Below are positions 19,419 to 30,261 of a DNA stretch of 64,000 nucleotides, one piece after another. The first letter of the stretch is position 1. Every line of letters begins with the position of its first letter. The position numbers were made by a program, and so were the translations under genes. The stretch lies in the NCBI GenBank assembly GCA_040755755.1, contig JBFLZW010000031.1, forward strand, positions 1 to 64,000. The letters run 5' to 3'. Source of the stretch: a bacterium. GTDB taxonomy: Bacteria > SZUA-182 > DTGQ01. Below the pieces are notes generated by a model that searched no databases, was not told the DNA's origin, and saw only the letters and a program-made list of their open reading frames with translations.

Positions 19419-19712
19419 TTAATTATCCTTATGTTCAGTCAATTTTACATTGCCATGAATCAATATGGTGAGGGAATTCTCCCTGGTTCTGGCCAGGCCA
19501 TAATCGAAAGAGAGGTTAATCAGGCGGCTGTCCATGAGATGAATTCTGATGGTCCCCTTCTTGACCTTGGTAATGAGCGGAGCATGATGAGCATAGATGC
19601 CGATCTCTCCGTCAGAGGTTGGCATTACGACATGGTCCACCTGCTGATCAAATATGGTTTTATCAGGGGTAATGACTCTGAGCTGTAAGGATTGATGCTT
19701 CTCTCCTTCCAT
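19419..19712 (-). CDS. atpC: ATP synthase F1 subunit epsilon (short form)
   Basis: The start is the ATG at 19712, preceded by GGAGAGAGGAGAA. The 97-residue product is the N-terminal beta-sandwich of epsilon (LQLRVITPDKTIFDQQVDHV, PTSDGEIGIYAHHAPLIT). The C-terminal helical hairpin that normally brings the subunit to about 130-140 residues is absent. That hairpin inhibits ATP hydrolysis in many bacteria, so this enzyme may lack that brake; similarly short epsilons are known, for example in Chlorobi. It is the last gene of the atp operon. A 163-base gap containing a CACAGAGG-type repeat separates it from atpD. Confidence 0.93.
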   Translation of the reverse strand: MEGEKHQSLQLRVITPDKTIFDQQVDHVVMPTSDGEIGIYAHHAPLITKVKKGTIRIHLMDSRLINLSFDYGLARTRENSLTILIHGNVKLTEHKDN

Positions 19713-19751
19713 CGCCGTTCTCCTCTCTCCTGTTTTGAAATGCCTGCCCTT

Positions 19752-19830
19752 ACAAAGAGGCACAAGGTTCTCATTCAGTTTTTTCTCTGTGCTCCTCTGT
19801 GCCCCAGTGTCTCAGTGGTGTCCTTATATA
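19752..19830. repeat. CACAGAGG-family repeat between atpD and atpC
   Basis: AAGAGGCACAAGG, then after a short spacer CTCTGTGCTCCTCTGTGCCC and CTCAGTGGTGTCC. The two parts form an imperfect inverted repeat like the element at 686-835. It fills most of the 163-base atpD-atpC gap. Confidence 0.65.
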
Positions 19831-19875
19831 TTTTATCGGGATTATGGAAACTGCCTGACCTCCTGTTCAACGCCT

Positions 19876-21297
<1,422 letters not shown>

Positions 21298-21300
21298 CTA

Positions 21301-21424
21301 GTATACCTGAGAATTCAGGAGTCAGAAGTCAGAAGTCAGAATAAAGGCTGTCTTTTCTCCTGACTTCTGACTTCTGGATTCTGACTCCTGACTAAAAGTT
21401 CAATAACCACCCGTTCATAGTATA
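21301..21424. repeat. AGTCAGA-type palindromic element inside the atp operon
   Basis: About 124 bases fill the gap between the atpG stop and atpD start. AGTCAGA heptamers form the left arm, TAAAGGCTGTCTTTTCTCC the centre (opposite orientation to the copies at 14571 and 46675), and GACTTCTGA heptamers plus TTCAATAACCACCCGTTC the right arm. Transcribed from the atp promoter, it would fold into a long hairpin in the operon mRNA. Confidence 0.8.
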
Positions 21425-21425
21425 T

Positions 21426-22322
21426 TTAATCCCGCTGAAGAGCTAAGACCGTGCCCATCATTTCATTGACTTCCTTGGTGATCTTGGCCTGACGGAGCGT
21501 ATGGTACATGCTGCGCAGCTCTTCGATCTTGTCCTGGGCTGCGTCCGTGGCCTGTTTCATGGCCAGCCGGCGGGCAATCTGTTCACAGACCATACTCTCC
21601 AGCAATGCCTTGTATATCCGATTGATAATCACCTCCGGCAGCATGGCCTCCATAAGCTCCGGAACGCTTGGATGACACATGACGGGGCTGACCTTCAGGG
21701 GTTTCTGTCCCTGGATCTTCTTTAATATTCCTTTCCACGGCGACAGGTGCTCGGCCACTACCCGGTAGGTGGCGCTGGCCACGTAGTGAGTATAAACCAG
21801 GTAGAGGTCGTCAATTTTACCAAGGTGAATATCCTGCATCAGCCGGTGGCCGAAGTCCACGATTTGCGCGTATGTAAACCGGTCGCTCACATTGGCCAGG
21901 GAGTGCTCGACCGGAAGGTTGCGGCGGTTTACCTGCTGGGCCGCTTTCTTGCCCGCGGTATAGTAGCGCAGCTTGATCTTCGCCTCCCGCAGCCTGCCCT
22001 CCAGCTTTTCCAGCTCATGGCTTAAAGCCACATTAAAACCGGCGCACAGCCCCTGATTGGAAGCGATAAAGACAACTCCCGCGGTTTGAATGGTTTTCCG
22101 TCCGCTTACGGTACATAATTCAGGGCTGATGCCCTCTCCCAGGGCTGAAAGAAAAAAATCCTCAGCCATATCAAGCAGCATGGCATTATACGCTTTGGCC
22201 GATTCCATCCGGTACATCATGCGGGTCATGCGGACCGTGGCGATTTTCTCCATGGTCATGGTGATTTTGCTGATGCTGATGGAAGCCTCGATTCTCTTTC
22301 TGATATCCCGTAAATTTGGCAT
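21426..22322 (-). CDS. atpG: ATP synthase F1 subunit gamma
   Basis: The 298-residue product begins MPNLRDIRKRIEASISISKI and ends AAQDKIEELRSMYHTLRQAK plus ITKEVNEMM, the two antiparallel helices that form the rotating central stalk. The middle Rossmann-like part contains FIASNQGLCAGFN, equivalent to the family motif SDRGLCGGFN. Rotation of gamma couples the c-ring to the catalytic sites. It lies between atpA and atpD; 117 bases separate it from atpA and contain ACTGACTACT heptamers. Confidence 0.96.
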   Translation of the reverse strand: MPNLRDIRKRIEASISISKITMTMEKIATVRMTRMMYRMESAKAYNAMLLDMAEDFFLSALGEGISPELCTVSGRKTIQTAGVVFIASNQGLCAGFNVALSHELEKLEGRLREAKIKLRYYTAGKKAAQQVNRRNLPVEHSLANVSDRFTYAQIVDFGHRLMQDIHLGKIDDLYLVYTHYVASATYRVVAEHLSPWKGILKKIQGQKPLKVSPVMCHPSVPELMEAMLPEVIINRIYKALLESMVCEQIARRLAMKQATDAAQDKIEELRSMYHTLRQAKITKEVNEMMGTVLALQRD

Positions 22323-22410
22323 GGTGAGTTACTCTTCGCCCTCCACAAGGAGCTTTCCCGTTTTTTTCCGGTCAGAATGTTACAAGCAGCCATAAGTTCG
22401 TTTGCTTTTC

Positions 22411-22442
22411 ACTGACTACTACTGACTACTGACTACTGATCA
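22411..22442. repeat. ACTGACT heptamers overlapping the atpA stop
   Basis: CACTGACTACT repeats run across the atpG-atpA junction to the stop codon of atpA (TGA at 22442-22440). The repeat therefore supplies the end of the atpA reading frame. Confidence 0.6.
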
Positions 22443-23996
22443 GACTACTTCATCTTCTACCCCTGTTTCCTCCTGGGTCTGAAGCTTATGGTCCCTGAAA
22501 AATTTTACTGAAAATTCTTCCATAATCTCTTTGAGCTTTTCCTCATCACCCAGGTTTCCGGTATCCTTGATCAGGGCTGGGATTTCGGAGTATATACTGT
22601 GAACGTAGTTTAAAAATTCCTTCTCGAAGGCAGGAATCAGCTTTTGGGGAACCCGGTCCAGCCCGCCGCGGGAGGCGGCAAAGAGAATCAGAACCTGGTC
22701 CTCCATGGGCATGGGCACATACTGGACCTGTTTCAGCACTTCCACCAGCTTTTCCCCCCGCTGCAATTGCCTCTGCGTGGCCTTGTCAAGGTCCGTACCA
22801 AGCTGGGCAAAGGTGAGAAGCTCGCGGTATTGGGCCATTTCAAGGCGCAGGGAGCCGGCAACCTTTTTCATGGCCTTGGTCTGGGCATTGCCTCCCACGC
22901 GGGACACGGAGATACCGACATCGACGGCAGGTCGAATACCGGAGGCAAAAAGGTTGGGCAGGAGGTAAATCTGGCCATCGGTAATGGAAATAACATTGGT
23001 GGGGATATAGGCCGAAACCTCTCCCTCCTGGGTTTCGATAATGGGCAGGGCAGTGAGAGACCCTCCGCCGAGCTTGTCTGATAGTTTGCCAGCCCTCTCA
23101 AGCAGCCTGGAATGGCAGTAAAAAACGTCCCCCGGATATGCTTCCCTGCCCGGCGGGCGGTTCAGCAGCAGGGAAAGCTGCCGGTAGGCATCGGCCTGTT
23201 TTGACAGGTCATCGTAAACTACCAGGGTGTCCTTGTGCTGTTCGTACATGAATTCTTCGGCAATGGTGCAGCCGACATAAGGTGCTATGTACTGCATGGG
23301 AGCGAAGGTACTGGCACTGGCTGAAACCACAACCGTATAATCCAGGGCATCATGTTTGCGAAGCCGTTCCACGATGGCGGCAATGGTCGAGGTTTTCTGG
23401 CCGATGGCCACGTACACACAGATAACTCCGGTATCCTTCTGGTTGAGAATAGCGTCCAGAGCAATGGCTGTCTTTCCGGTTTTCCGGTCGCCGATAATCA
23501 GCTCCCGCTGTCCCCGCCCGATGGGAACCATACTGTCAATGGCCTTGATCCCGGTCTGCAGCGGGATGCGGATGGGCTGGCGGTCAGTGATGCCGGGAGC
23601 GGGCCGCTCGACCAGTCGGCGGTGTTTGAAGGGAATGGGACCGCGACCATCCAGGGGTTCCCCCAAAGGATCGATGACCCGGCCGATCAGCCCTTCGCCA
23701 ACAGGAACAGACAAGAGCCTCTTGAGACGTTTGACCAGGCAGCCTTCACGAATCTTCAGGTAATCACCCAGAACCACCACTCCGACGGTTTCCGGCTCCA
23801 GATTAAAGGCCAGGCCCTGTATTCCGTTTTCAAATTCGATCATCTCCCCGGCCATGACATCACGAAGACCGCTGATCCGGGCAATTCCATCTCCCAGCTC
23901 CATGACAGTTCCGACCTCATCCACTTCGAGCCTGGTTTCGTAACTTTCAAGCTCTTTCTGGATGATCGTGGATAGTTCGGTCATGTTGACCTTCAT
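22440..23996 (-). CDS. atpA: ATP synthase F1 subunit alpha
   Basis: The 518-residue subunit carries the non-catalytic nucleotide site: Walker A GDRKTGKT at 169-176 (family GDRQTGKT), the [10 protein letters not shown] segment, and the arginine finger region [11 protein letters not shown]. Alpha alternates with beta in the F1 hexamer and its arginine completes each catalytic site. The start ATG at 23996 follows the atpH stop by one base. The C-terminal tail [20 protein letters not shown] is slightly longer than usual, and its last codons lie in repeat DNA, so the tail may have been extended by the repeat. Confidence 0.98.
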   Translation of the reverse strand: MKVNMTELSTIIQKELESYETRLEVDEVGTVMELGDGIARISGLRDVMAGEMIEFENGIQGLAFNLEPETVGVVVLGDYLKIREGCLVKRLKRLLSVPVGEGLIGRVIDPLGEPLDGRGPIPFKHRRLVERPAPGITDRQPIRIPLQTGIKAIDSMVPIGRGQRELIIGDRKTGKTAIALDAILNQKDTGVICVYVAIGQKTSTIAAIVERLRKHDALDYTVVVSASASTFAPMQYIAPYVGCTIAEEFMYEQHKDTLVVYDDLSKQADAYRQLSLLLNRPPGREAYPGDVFYCHSRLLERAGKLSDKLGGGSLTALPIIETQEGEVSAYIPTNVISITDGQIYLLPNLFASGIRPAVDVGISVSRVGGNAQTKAMKKVAGSLRLEMAQYRELLTFAQLGTDLDKATQRQLQRGEKLVEVLKQVQYVPMPMEDQVLILFAASRGGLDRVPQKLIPAFEKEFLNYVHSIYSEIPALIKDTGNLGDEEKLKEIMEEFSVKFFRDHKLQTQEETGVEDEVV

Positions 23997-23997
23997 C

Positions 23998-24558
23998 TTA
24001 GTTTTTCACCCCCCTGTTCGAAAGAAGACAAAAGCGTTTTCGCATGATTTCCAGTTCATGTTTGATTGAACAGTCAATATGGAAAGTATCACTATTGATG
24101 ATAAAGCCACCCAGGATTTGCGGATCGACTACCGGCGTCAGGATAATGTTCTGGGTAAAAACCCTGGTCAGCAGGGCATGAAACCGCTCATAGTACCGAT
24201 CATCCAGAGGGAAGGGGGAAATAACCCTTACCCGCTGGTTATTCAGATATTCATCCTGCAGTTGGCTAAAGTTCCGGTAAACGAATGGAAGGACCCCGGT
24301 ATGGTTCCAGCGGATCATCAACCGGATAAAGGACCGAAAGGCCGGATGCAGGTATTTGTCAAAGATACTCTCGATCTTGGCCGCCTTCACCTCCCTGGTT
24401 ATGGCCTGAGACAGGAAGAAATTCCGCAGCAGCGTATGTTCGTTCCACACCTCCATGAGCTGCCCGAACTGCTCTCCGATCTCCTCGACCAATCCGCGGG
24501 CTTTGGCGAACTGAAAAAGGGCCCTGGCATAAGCTGCGGCTGCTTTTTGTTTTCTCAT
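23998..24558 (-). CDS. atpH: ATP synthase F1 subunit delta
   Basis: The 186-residue protein begins [19 protein letters not shown], a typical OSCP/delta N-terminal helix, and ends with the conserved [11 protein letters not shown] strand followed by a [13 protein letters not shown] helix. Delta caps F1 and joins it to the b-subunit peripheral stalk. Length is normal. The stop is one base before the atpA start. Between atpF and atpH a small hairpin (24585-24607) lies in a 66-base gap. Confidence 0.94.
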   Translation of the reverse strand: MRKQKAAAAYARALFQFAKARGLVEEIGEQFGQLMEVWNEHTLLRNFFLSQAITREVKAAKIESIFDKYLHPAFRSFIRLMIRWNHTGVLPFVYRNFSQLQDEYLNNQRVRVISPFPLDDRYYERFHALLTRVFTQNIILTPVVDPQILGGFIINSDTFHIDCSIKHELEIMRKRFCLLSNRGVKN

Positions 24559-24584
24559 CCCTACCTCTATTCAGGTTGTTGAGG

Positions 24585-24607
24585 CTGCAGGCTGTTAATG
24601 CCTGCAG
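24585..24607. repeat. Hairpin between atpF and atpH
   Basis: CTGCAGGC and GCCTGCAG, 8-base perfect arms, enclose TGTTAAT. The flanking CAGGTTGTTGAGGCT also occurs, slightly altered, at 14532-14546, so this may be repeat-derived. Confidence 0.55.
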
Positions 24608-24624
24608 TCTATCCTACCTAAATA

Positions 24625-25155
24625 TCAATGCGGTTTAAACTGGGTACAATTTTGCTGGTACTCGGTCAGGTATCGCTCCAGAAGTTCGTAGCCTTTGGGG
24701 CCATCCAGATCTCTTTGCAAATAGCGATAGGTCAACTGGAAAGAGATATCAATAATATCCTTTTTAAACTCATCCAGGGCTTTGGCCCGCGTCTGCTCGA
24801 TATCCATCTCCGCCTTTTTCAGGAGCGCCTCTGCCTGAAGTTTGGCTTCGGTCAGGATCTTGTTTTTGATCTCAATAGCCGAGGCCTTGCTTTTATTGAT
24901 GATATCCAGGGCCTCTTCTTTTGCCTTGAGCAGCGTTTCTTTCCGGTTAGCCAAAAGGACATCCACCTTCTCCCGTTCCTTTTTGGCATATTGAATATCA
25001 TCGTTGATTTTGTCAGCCCGGCCGTCCAGGCCGTCGAGCACCCTACCCCACACCATTTTCCAGAGGACCGTCACGAGAAGGCCAAAGGTCAACAACGTCC
25101 AGATAAACAGGCCAGGCTCTACCTTCAACAGCCCGTCTTGCAGAATCGATAACAT
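24625..25155 (-). CDS. atpF: ATP synthase Fo subunit b
   Basis: The 176-residue protein has one N-terminal membrane helix (LFIWTLLTFGLLVTVLWKMV) followed by a long charged helix (ADKINDDIQYAKKEREKVDV, LKAKEEALDIINKSKA) that makes the right-handed coiled coil of the peripheral stalk. It holds F1 in place against rotation. Only one b-type gene is present, so the stalk should be a homodimer. The gene follows atpE by about 43 bases in the standard order. Confidence 0.95.
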   Translation of the reverse strand: MLSILQDGLLKVEPGLFIWTLLTFGLLVTVLWKMVWGRVLDGLDGRADKINDDIQYAKKEREKVDVLLANRKETLLKAKEEALDIINKSKASAIEIKNKILTEAKLQAEALLKKAEMDIEQTRAKALDEFKKDIIDISFQLTYRYLQRDLDGPKGYELLERYLTEYQQNCTQFKPH

Positions 25156-25198
25156 GGAAAGATCTCCTTGAGCCTTAAATCAGGGCTATCGGTTTCGC

Positions 25199-25429
<231 letters not shown>

Positions 25430-25484
25430 TTACCTCCTTCAATAGGTTCTTGTAATGGATTTTTGGATTTAAATACCAGGTGTC

Positions 25485-26258
25485 TTAATGCCCTTCGTTT
25501 CCTGCCATGCCTATGTAGATGGCGGACAGGAACGTAAAGATATATGCCTGAAGCAGGCATTCGAGGACTTCCAGCAAGCCTACAGCCACGGCCATAGGCA
25601 CCGAGCCCAGCCCGATGGCGGCCTGTTGAAACATGATAATCAGGTAGAGAAGAACGATCAGAATGATATGGCCACCCAGCATGTTGGCAAACAGTCGAAT
25701 CATCAGGGCAAAGGGTTTGCTGAACAGGCCGACGAATTCATTCAGCACGATTATGGGTGAGAGAATCATCGGCACACCCTCCGGCAGAAGGTGTTTCCAG
25801 TAGCGGATAACTCCCTGCCGGGCCATGCCGTAAATCTGGGTAAAAATGAAGGTCACCACTGCCAGGGCCATGGTGACAGCCAGATTGGCGGTTGCTGTTT
25901 TGCCAAAAGGGAAAAGGCCCAACAGGTTGCAAAAAAGAATAAACAGGAACTGGGTGCAGAAGAAGGGTAAAAAAGGCCGATAGTTATTGCCTACAAACGG
26001 CTTGACAATATCATCCCGGATAAAGTTGACGAAAAATTCCACCAGCATCATGAGCCTGGTGGGACGGTCCAGATTACGGGTCGAAAATTGCCGGGCGGCA
26101 ATGGACAGGATGACAATCAGCAAAACGCACACTACCCACATGGCCACAAGATGCCTGGTGATCGTCAGGTCAATGCCCCAGAGCGAGAGATGAACCAGTG
26201 GTGCATCTCCAATGTGATGAAGCAGAATATTCAAGATCCCTTCTTCATGTGCATTCAT
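25485..26258 (-). CDS. atpB: ATP synthase Fo subunit a
   Basis: The ATG at 26258 is preferred; the open frame upstream (to 26351) overlaps a promoter-like -10. The 257-residue protein has five to six membrane helices. The stator Arg lies in FALMIRLFANMLGGH, and the C-terminal helix EVLECLLQAYIFTFLSAIYI has the conserved polar pair lining the exit half channel. It forms the ion path against the c-ring. This is the first gene of the operon; no atpI precedes it. Confidence 0.96.
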   Translation of the reverse strand: MNAHEEGILNILLHHIGDAPLVHLSLWGIDLTITRHLVAMWVVCVLLIVILSIAARQFSTRNLDRPTRLMMLVEFFVNFIRDDIVKPFVGNNYRPFLPFFCTQFLFILFCNLLGLFPFGKTATANLAVTMALAVVTFIFTQIYGMARQGVIRYWKHLLPEGVPMILSPIIVLNEFVGLFSKPFALMIRLFANMLGGHIILIVLLYLIIMFQQAAIGLGSVPMAVAVGLLEVLECLLQAYIFTFLSAIYIGMAGNEGH

Positions 26259-26349
26259 GATGATCCCTCGGATTGGGAAGAGGTGAAAGTATTGTTTGAT
26301 AATAGATGCGGGTGAATAAAAGATGCTGTCGCTCTTTTTCCTCTTGCCC

Positions 26350-26355
26350 ATTATA
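26350..26355 (-). promoter_or_regulatory. -10 element of the atp operon promoter
   Basis: TATAAT on the minus strand, about 92 bases upstream of the atpB start. The -35 region is T-rich (TTTTTTGCTC) without a clear consensus hexamer. Confidence 0.45.
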
Positions 26356-26451
26356 TCGGATCAGGTTGAGCAAAAAATCGTCGGAATCAGCCGCAAAGTA
26401 TTTTCAGAATGCTCATGAATTTTGAATCTTCGAGGGATCTCCCTCCCGTGA

Positions 26452-27354
26452 TTATATTTCCTGCAGATATTTGGCCACCTTCAGTAGGGCGGTGCACCCC
26501 TGGCCTGCGGCAATGGTGTATTGATACTCGTGGATGGAAGAACAGTCCCCGGCTGCGTAGACTCCCTTGACTGAAGTGTGGGTATTGCAGTCGATGAGGA
26601 TATGGTTATGACCATCCAGTTCGACAAACCCTTCAAGGAATTCGGTATTGGGGCTGCGCCCGATTTCCACGAACACGCCCTGAACGGGAAGTCTCTTTTT
26701 CTCCCCATACTGCTCGTATTCGATGGCCTCAACACCCTGCTCGCCCAGAATAGCCGTGGTATTGGCATCGGGAATGACCCTCACCTTTTCCTGGCTGGTG
26801 ATCACGTCAATGAGATACTCATGGGCTGTAAAGTACCTGCCAATATTGATCAGATAGATCTTTCTGGCAATATGCATCAGGTAATCCGCTGCTTCCAGGG
26901 CCGAGCTTCCACCACCAATGACTGCCACCTCCCTGCCCGCAAAAAGCGGGCCGTCGCAGATGGCGCAATAGCTTACTCCCCGGTTGGCCAGGCGGTTCTC
27001 TCCGGGAACATTCAACTTTTTAGCGCGGGCTCCTGTGGCCAGAATTACCGATTTGGCATGATATTCCCCCTGATCCGAGACCACCAGAAATCCGCCTCTG
27101 AGCTTTTCGATCCGCCTGACTTCTTCCCCTTCCCGGATAGGAATTTTATTGAATTCAGCCTGCTTTCGCAAAGTCTCCATGAACTCAAAACCATTGGTTG
27201 CAACAATTCCCGGATAATTCAGGATTTCTCCACTTTCCAGAATTTGCCCCCCGAACTGCCTGGCAAGACAGAGAAAATCCATCTTTTTTCTGGCAGCATA
27301 GATCCCGGCGGTTACGCCGGCAATGCCAGCCCCAATGATAATCGTCTCGTACAT
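26452..27354 (-). CDS. Thioredoxin reductase-like flavoprotein
   Basis: The 300-residue protein has the TrxR fold: FAD-binding IIIGAGIAGVTAGIYAARKK at the N terminus, the redox-active CxxC in YCAICDGPLF, the NAD(P) motif VAVIGGGSSALEAADYL, and the C-terminal FAD motif GVYAAGDCSS. The NAD(P) motif is followed by no clear HRRxxxR arginine set; instead INIGRYFTAHEYLI is seen, so NADPH preference is uncertain and NADH or ferredoxin partners are possible. No thioredoxin gene is adjacent. It lies upstream of the atp operon on the same strand with about 100 bases between. Confidence 0.92.
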   Translation of the reverse strand: MYETIIIGAGIAGVTAGIYAARKKMDFLCLARQFGGQILESGEILNYPGIVATNGFEFMETLRKQAEFNKIPIREGEEVRRIEKLRGGFLVVSDQGEYHAKSVILATGARAKKLNVPGENRLANRGVSYCAICDGPLFAGREVAVIGGGSSALEAADYLMHIARKIYLINIGRYFTAHEYLIDVITSQEKVRVIPDANTTAILGEQGVEAIEYEQYGEKKRLPVQGVFVEIGRSPNTEFLEGFVELDGHNHILIDCNTHTSVKGVYAAGDCSSIHEYQYTIAAGQGCTALLKVAKYLQEI

Positions 27355-27515
27355 GGTATTTTTTCTCCCTTGGTAATTATCGGTTTTTGCTTATCGTATT
27401 GGCTGAAAGAGCCTGCCGCGTTTTGATTGTGCCATGTCCTGCGGCCAGTAATCAAGTATCGGCTTTTTCAGGAACGGGAGATGATCCGGTCAGGCGGGTG
27501 GTGAGGAGCAGTAGT

Positions 27516-27570
27516 GGAGTTAAGCACCTTTTCGGTGTTGTTTTACCAACACCGAAAGGTGCTTAACTCC
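27516..27570. terminator. Long hairpin after the LVIVD gene
   Basis: Arms of 24-25 bases (left inner part GCACCTTTTCGGTGTTG, right CAACACCGAAAGGTGC) enclose TTTTAC with one bulged base. It lies 29 bases past the stop of the LVIVD gene. There is no T-tract, so factor-independent termination is uncertain, but transcript protection is plausible. Confidence 0.6.
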
Positions 27571-27598
27571 TTCCCCCCCCCGAGGAAATTCCTCGCCC

Positions 27599-29314
27599 TT
27601 ATTGGAAAAAGGATACGGAAGGTGGCGGGAATAAGGAGCATGAGAAAGGATCGAAAGAGCTGGAGAACGAGCCGAACGGGAACGTCAGAAAGTCACAGGC
27701 ACTGGAAGATGAGCCGCCGCCGCCATCCAACAAATTCACAACACCGCGAGCATAAGAATAAGAGCCGCTCCCTGAGTAAGAACTTGAACTTGATCCGAGC
27801 CAGGGACCACAGACACCGGAGAAGCCGTATAAACTGGAATTAGCCACAGGTCCGTATCCTTTAGATAATGTTGTCCAGGGAGAAAAAGCAGTACCGAATA
27901 GCGACCACGGGCTCCAGGGGAACCATCCCCCCTGAAGAAATTCCCAAGTAGATGGGGTTGTAATTTCTGTATCGGAAGGTATTTCATCCAGGATCGGGTG
28001 ATCACTGTTTTCTAATTCAGCCGCAAGCAACCGGGAAGATAGATCGATGGGTTCAGCCCATGACGGATCATTGGGATCGGAAAGATCCGCTACCCGCAGG
28101 CCGGAATTATCCAAAAGGTAAAGGCAATCCTCATCGCAGGTCATGCTCAGGGGCCGCTCCGCAAGGCGGAGGGTGGAAACGATGCCCGGTGATGCCGCTT
28201 GGTCGGTCAGGTCCAGGATGTCAACATAGAAGCGGCTGTCAAAGACCGATGATTTTAAAACCAGGGCATATTCCCCCTGCAGCACAACCTGTTTCTCTCT
28301 GCCCACAAGGTTGACCGATTCCTGAAGAACAGGCTGGCCGGGATTGGTTATATCCAGGATATGCAGCCGGGACTTGACCTGCGTTTGTCCGGTGACCAGA
28401 TAGATGCGGTTTCCTTTCCAGGCCGTGCTTTCGCCGGTTATATCCGGAATACCGACGGGCAACTCCTGCGCGTCAGCCGCCTGTACATTAAAAACATACC
28501 CACCTTCGGGATATTGACCAAACACGTACAGATACCCCTGCCTCAGCAGCATGGTCCCCACTTTCCCCTCCAATGAGAAGAGGGGAGATATCTCCAGCTC
28601 ATCCGGGCTGCTCAGGGATACTTCGTAGATGATACTTTCTTCTCCGTCCCCGCCTTCATCCAGGGCCAGGTAGACATTCTCCTCTCCGATGGCCAGATCA
28701 GCTATTATCCCCCCTTCCAGGATCAGAGAATTCACCAGGAGCGGGTCTTCAGGATCAGCACAATCGACAATCCAAAGCACAGCGGGATATTTCCGGAAGA
28801 CGAAAGCCAGATCACCAGCTACCATAATTTTGTCCACTCCGGCCATTACCCCGTTCATCTCTTCATCTCCCCAGGGGAGCACAATCCGGGCTATTGGCAG
28901 CAGTCCCCCGTCCGCTTCCGGAGATTGCGTAAAAACGGCCAGGCCCGCTTCGGCAACCGGCTCATCCTCCCAGATATCAAACCCATTCCGGGCATAAATA
29001 ACATACAGATAGTCGCCGCGTACTGCTAAGTCCCGAAGCTCATAAGGCACTGTTGGATAGTCGGGCGCAGGAGTTGCCTTTTTCACCGTCCGGGTCGAGA
29101 GAGAAGAAGACAGAAAAGGTGTCCAGAGCGGCGGCATAAAATAGGGCAGTGCTGTAAGAGCGGAGAATCCGGCGTAGGTATCCGAAGATGCCTGCCCGGT
29201 TCGCTGCCGGGCTTCGCTGGATACCGCAAAAAAGTGCCCCGTCAGAAGGGCAAGGACAAGGAGCTGAAAAAGAGGTTTTCTGAAAAGAGGCTTTCTGGAA
29301 AGATTCGGCAGCAT
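27599..29314 (-). CDS. Exported LVIVD-repeat beta-propeller protein
   Basis: The 571-residue protein has an N-terminal signal peptide (PLFQLLVLALLTGHFFAV) and a series of LVIVD-type propeller blades, for example AVLWIVDCADPEDPLLVNSL, LHILDITNPGQPVLQ and GLRVADLSDPNDPSW. The last 110 residues are rich in Ser, Tyr and Gly (SSSSSYSGSGSYSYARG) and look disordered. LVIVD proteins are surface-exposed beta-propellers of unknown ligand. It is encoded alone, between trxB-like and the HAD phosphatase, with a strong hairpin after its stop. A broken LVIVD fragment lies at 59869-60115. Confidence 0.8.
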   Translation of the reverse strand: MLPNLSRKPLFRKPLFQLLVLALLTGHFFAVSSEARQRTGQASSDTYAGFSALTALPYFMPPLWTPFLSSSLSTRTVKKATPAPDYPTVPYELRDLAVRGDYLYVIYARNGFDIWEDEPVAEAGLAVFTQSPEADGGLLPIARIVLPWGDEEMNGVMAGVDKIMVAGDLAFVFRKYPAVLWIVDCADPEDPLLVNSLILEGGIIADLAIGEENVYLALDEGGDGEESIIYEVSLSSPDELEISPLFSLEGKVGTMLLRQGYLYVFGQYPEGGYVFNVQAADAQELPVGIPDITGESTAWKGNRIYLVTGQTQVKSRLHILDITNPGQPVLQESVNLVGREKQVVLQGEYALVLKSSVFDSRFYVDILDLTDQAASPGIVSTLRLAERPLSMTCDEDCLYLLDNSGLRVADLSDPNDPSWAEPIDLSSRLLAAELENSDHPILDEIPSDTEITTPSTWEFLQGGWFPWSPWSLFGTAFSPWTTLSKGYGPVANSSLYGFSGVCGPWLGSSSSSYSGSGSYSYARGVVNLLDGGGGSSSSACDFLTFPFGSFSSSFDPFSCSLFPPPSVSFFQ

Positions 29315-29530
29315 ACTTTCTCCTCATCATGAAAGATAAAGGGGGGTTCGTTGAACCGGATAACGGTTACCAGTACTTTCATCAGCCTTCACTCCGGGTA
29401 CTCATACACAGCTTACCAGTAAGCAATTTTCATGCTGACGGGGAAAGAAAGAACAGAGCAGGTTAGTGGATTCAGGGAGATATGGCCCCTGTGAAGGCAC
29501 CTGCACCTCTCTGGAGCAGTGCCAGGGAAT

Positions 29531-29560
29531 GGGCACAAAGGAGCAGAGGGGCAAAGTTTG
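29531..29560. repeat. CACAAAGG-family repeat copy
   Basis: GGGCACAAAGGAGCAGAGGG followed by GCAAAG, a degenerate copy of the 686-835 family in the 305-base gap between the LVIVD gene and the HAD gene. Nothing else is visible in that gap. Confidence 0.5.
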
Positions 29561-29619
29561 AGCATCTTGGGTGCTGGAAATGAGCAGGGCAGGAATGACA
29601 GCCTGCCATGCATACCAGG

Positions 29620-30261
29620 TCAGATAAAGTAATCCATGAGGTCGGTGAAACGGTCAGCGGTGATATCGGGCCTGATGGTCCCTTTCCGCCCGAATCCGCT
29701 GCTCAGGAAAACGGTGGTCACACCCGCCTTCTGGCCGGTTTCAACGTCAATGCAACTGTCTCCGACCATTACCGCCTCCTGCCGCCCGAGGCCGTATGTA
29801 TCCAGGATGGCCAGCAGCCTGGAAGGGTCTGGCTTCAGCGGCATTCCTCCGGCATCACCGATTACTTCGGTAAAATAGCGGGCTATGCCCAGTTGCTGAA
29901 CAATCATCCTGGCTTCCGTATCAAGCTTATTGGTCAGCACAAATTGCTTTTTGTGCCGGAAATGCTCAAGCACTTCGGTCACGCCCTGATACAGGGTGGT
30001 GAAGTCTGTCAGGTGCCGGTGGTAATAGTCACAGAAGACCCTGAATCCTTCTTCAAGAAGCTCTTCATGGCCGTCGAGCGTCCGGTTGACCAGATGCCTT
30101 ACTCCAAGGCCGATGTAGCCCTGCACTTCCTCCTCGGTTTTGGGTGCAAGGCCAAAGTGGGTGAGCATGGCATGAGCGGCTGCGTACAGATCACGCCGGG
30201 AATCGACTAATGTTCCGTCAAGATCGTAGATAAGGGCCTGGATCGGTTTTTGGTTTGTCAT
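29620..30261 (-). CDS. HAD-family phosphatase (phosphoglycolate phosphatase-like)
   Basis: The 213-residue protein carries HAD motif I DLDGTLVDS with nucleophile Asp13, motif II in FVLTNKL, motif III Lys in LKPDPSRL, and motif IV VMVGDSCIDVETG. The helical cap between residues 20 and 90 places it in the Gph/PGMB subfamily. Family members hydrolyse small phosphomonoesters; many are annotated as phosphoglycolate phosphatase without proof. Its ATG overlaps the stop of the upstream radical SAM gene by four bases, so it belongs to the reductase-radical SAM operon, which makes a substrate related to that pathway plausible. Confidence 0.9.
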   Translation of the reverse strand: MTNQKPIQALIYDLDGTLVDSRRDLYAAAHAMLTHFGLAPKTEEEVQGYIGLGVRHLVNRTLDGHEELLEEGFRVFCDYYHRHLTDFTTLYQGVTEVLEHFRHKKQFVLTNKLDTEARMIVQQLGIARYFTEVIGDAGGMPLKPDPSRLLAILDTYGLGRQEAVMVGDSCIDVETGQKAGVTTVFLSSGFGRKGTIRPDITADRFTDLMDYFI

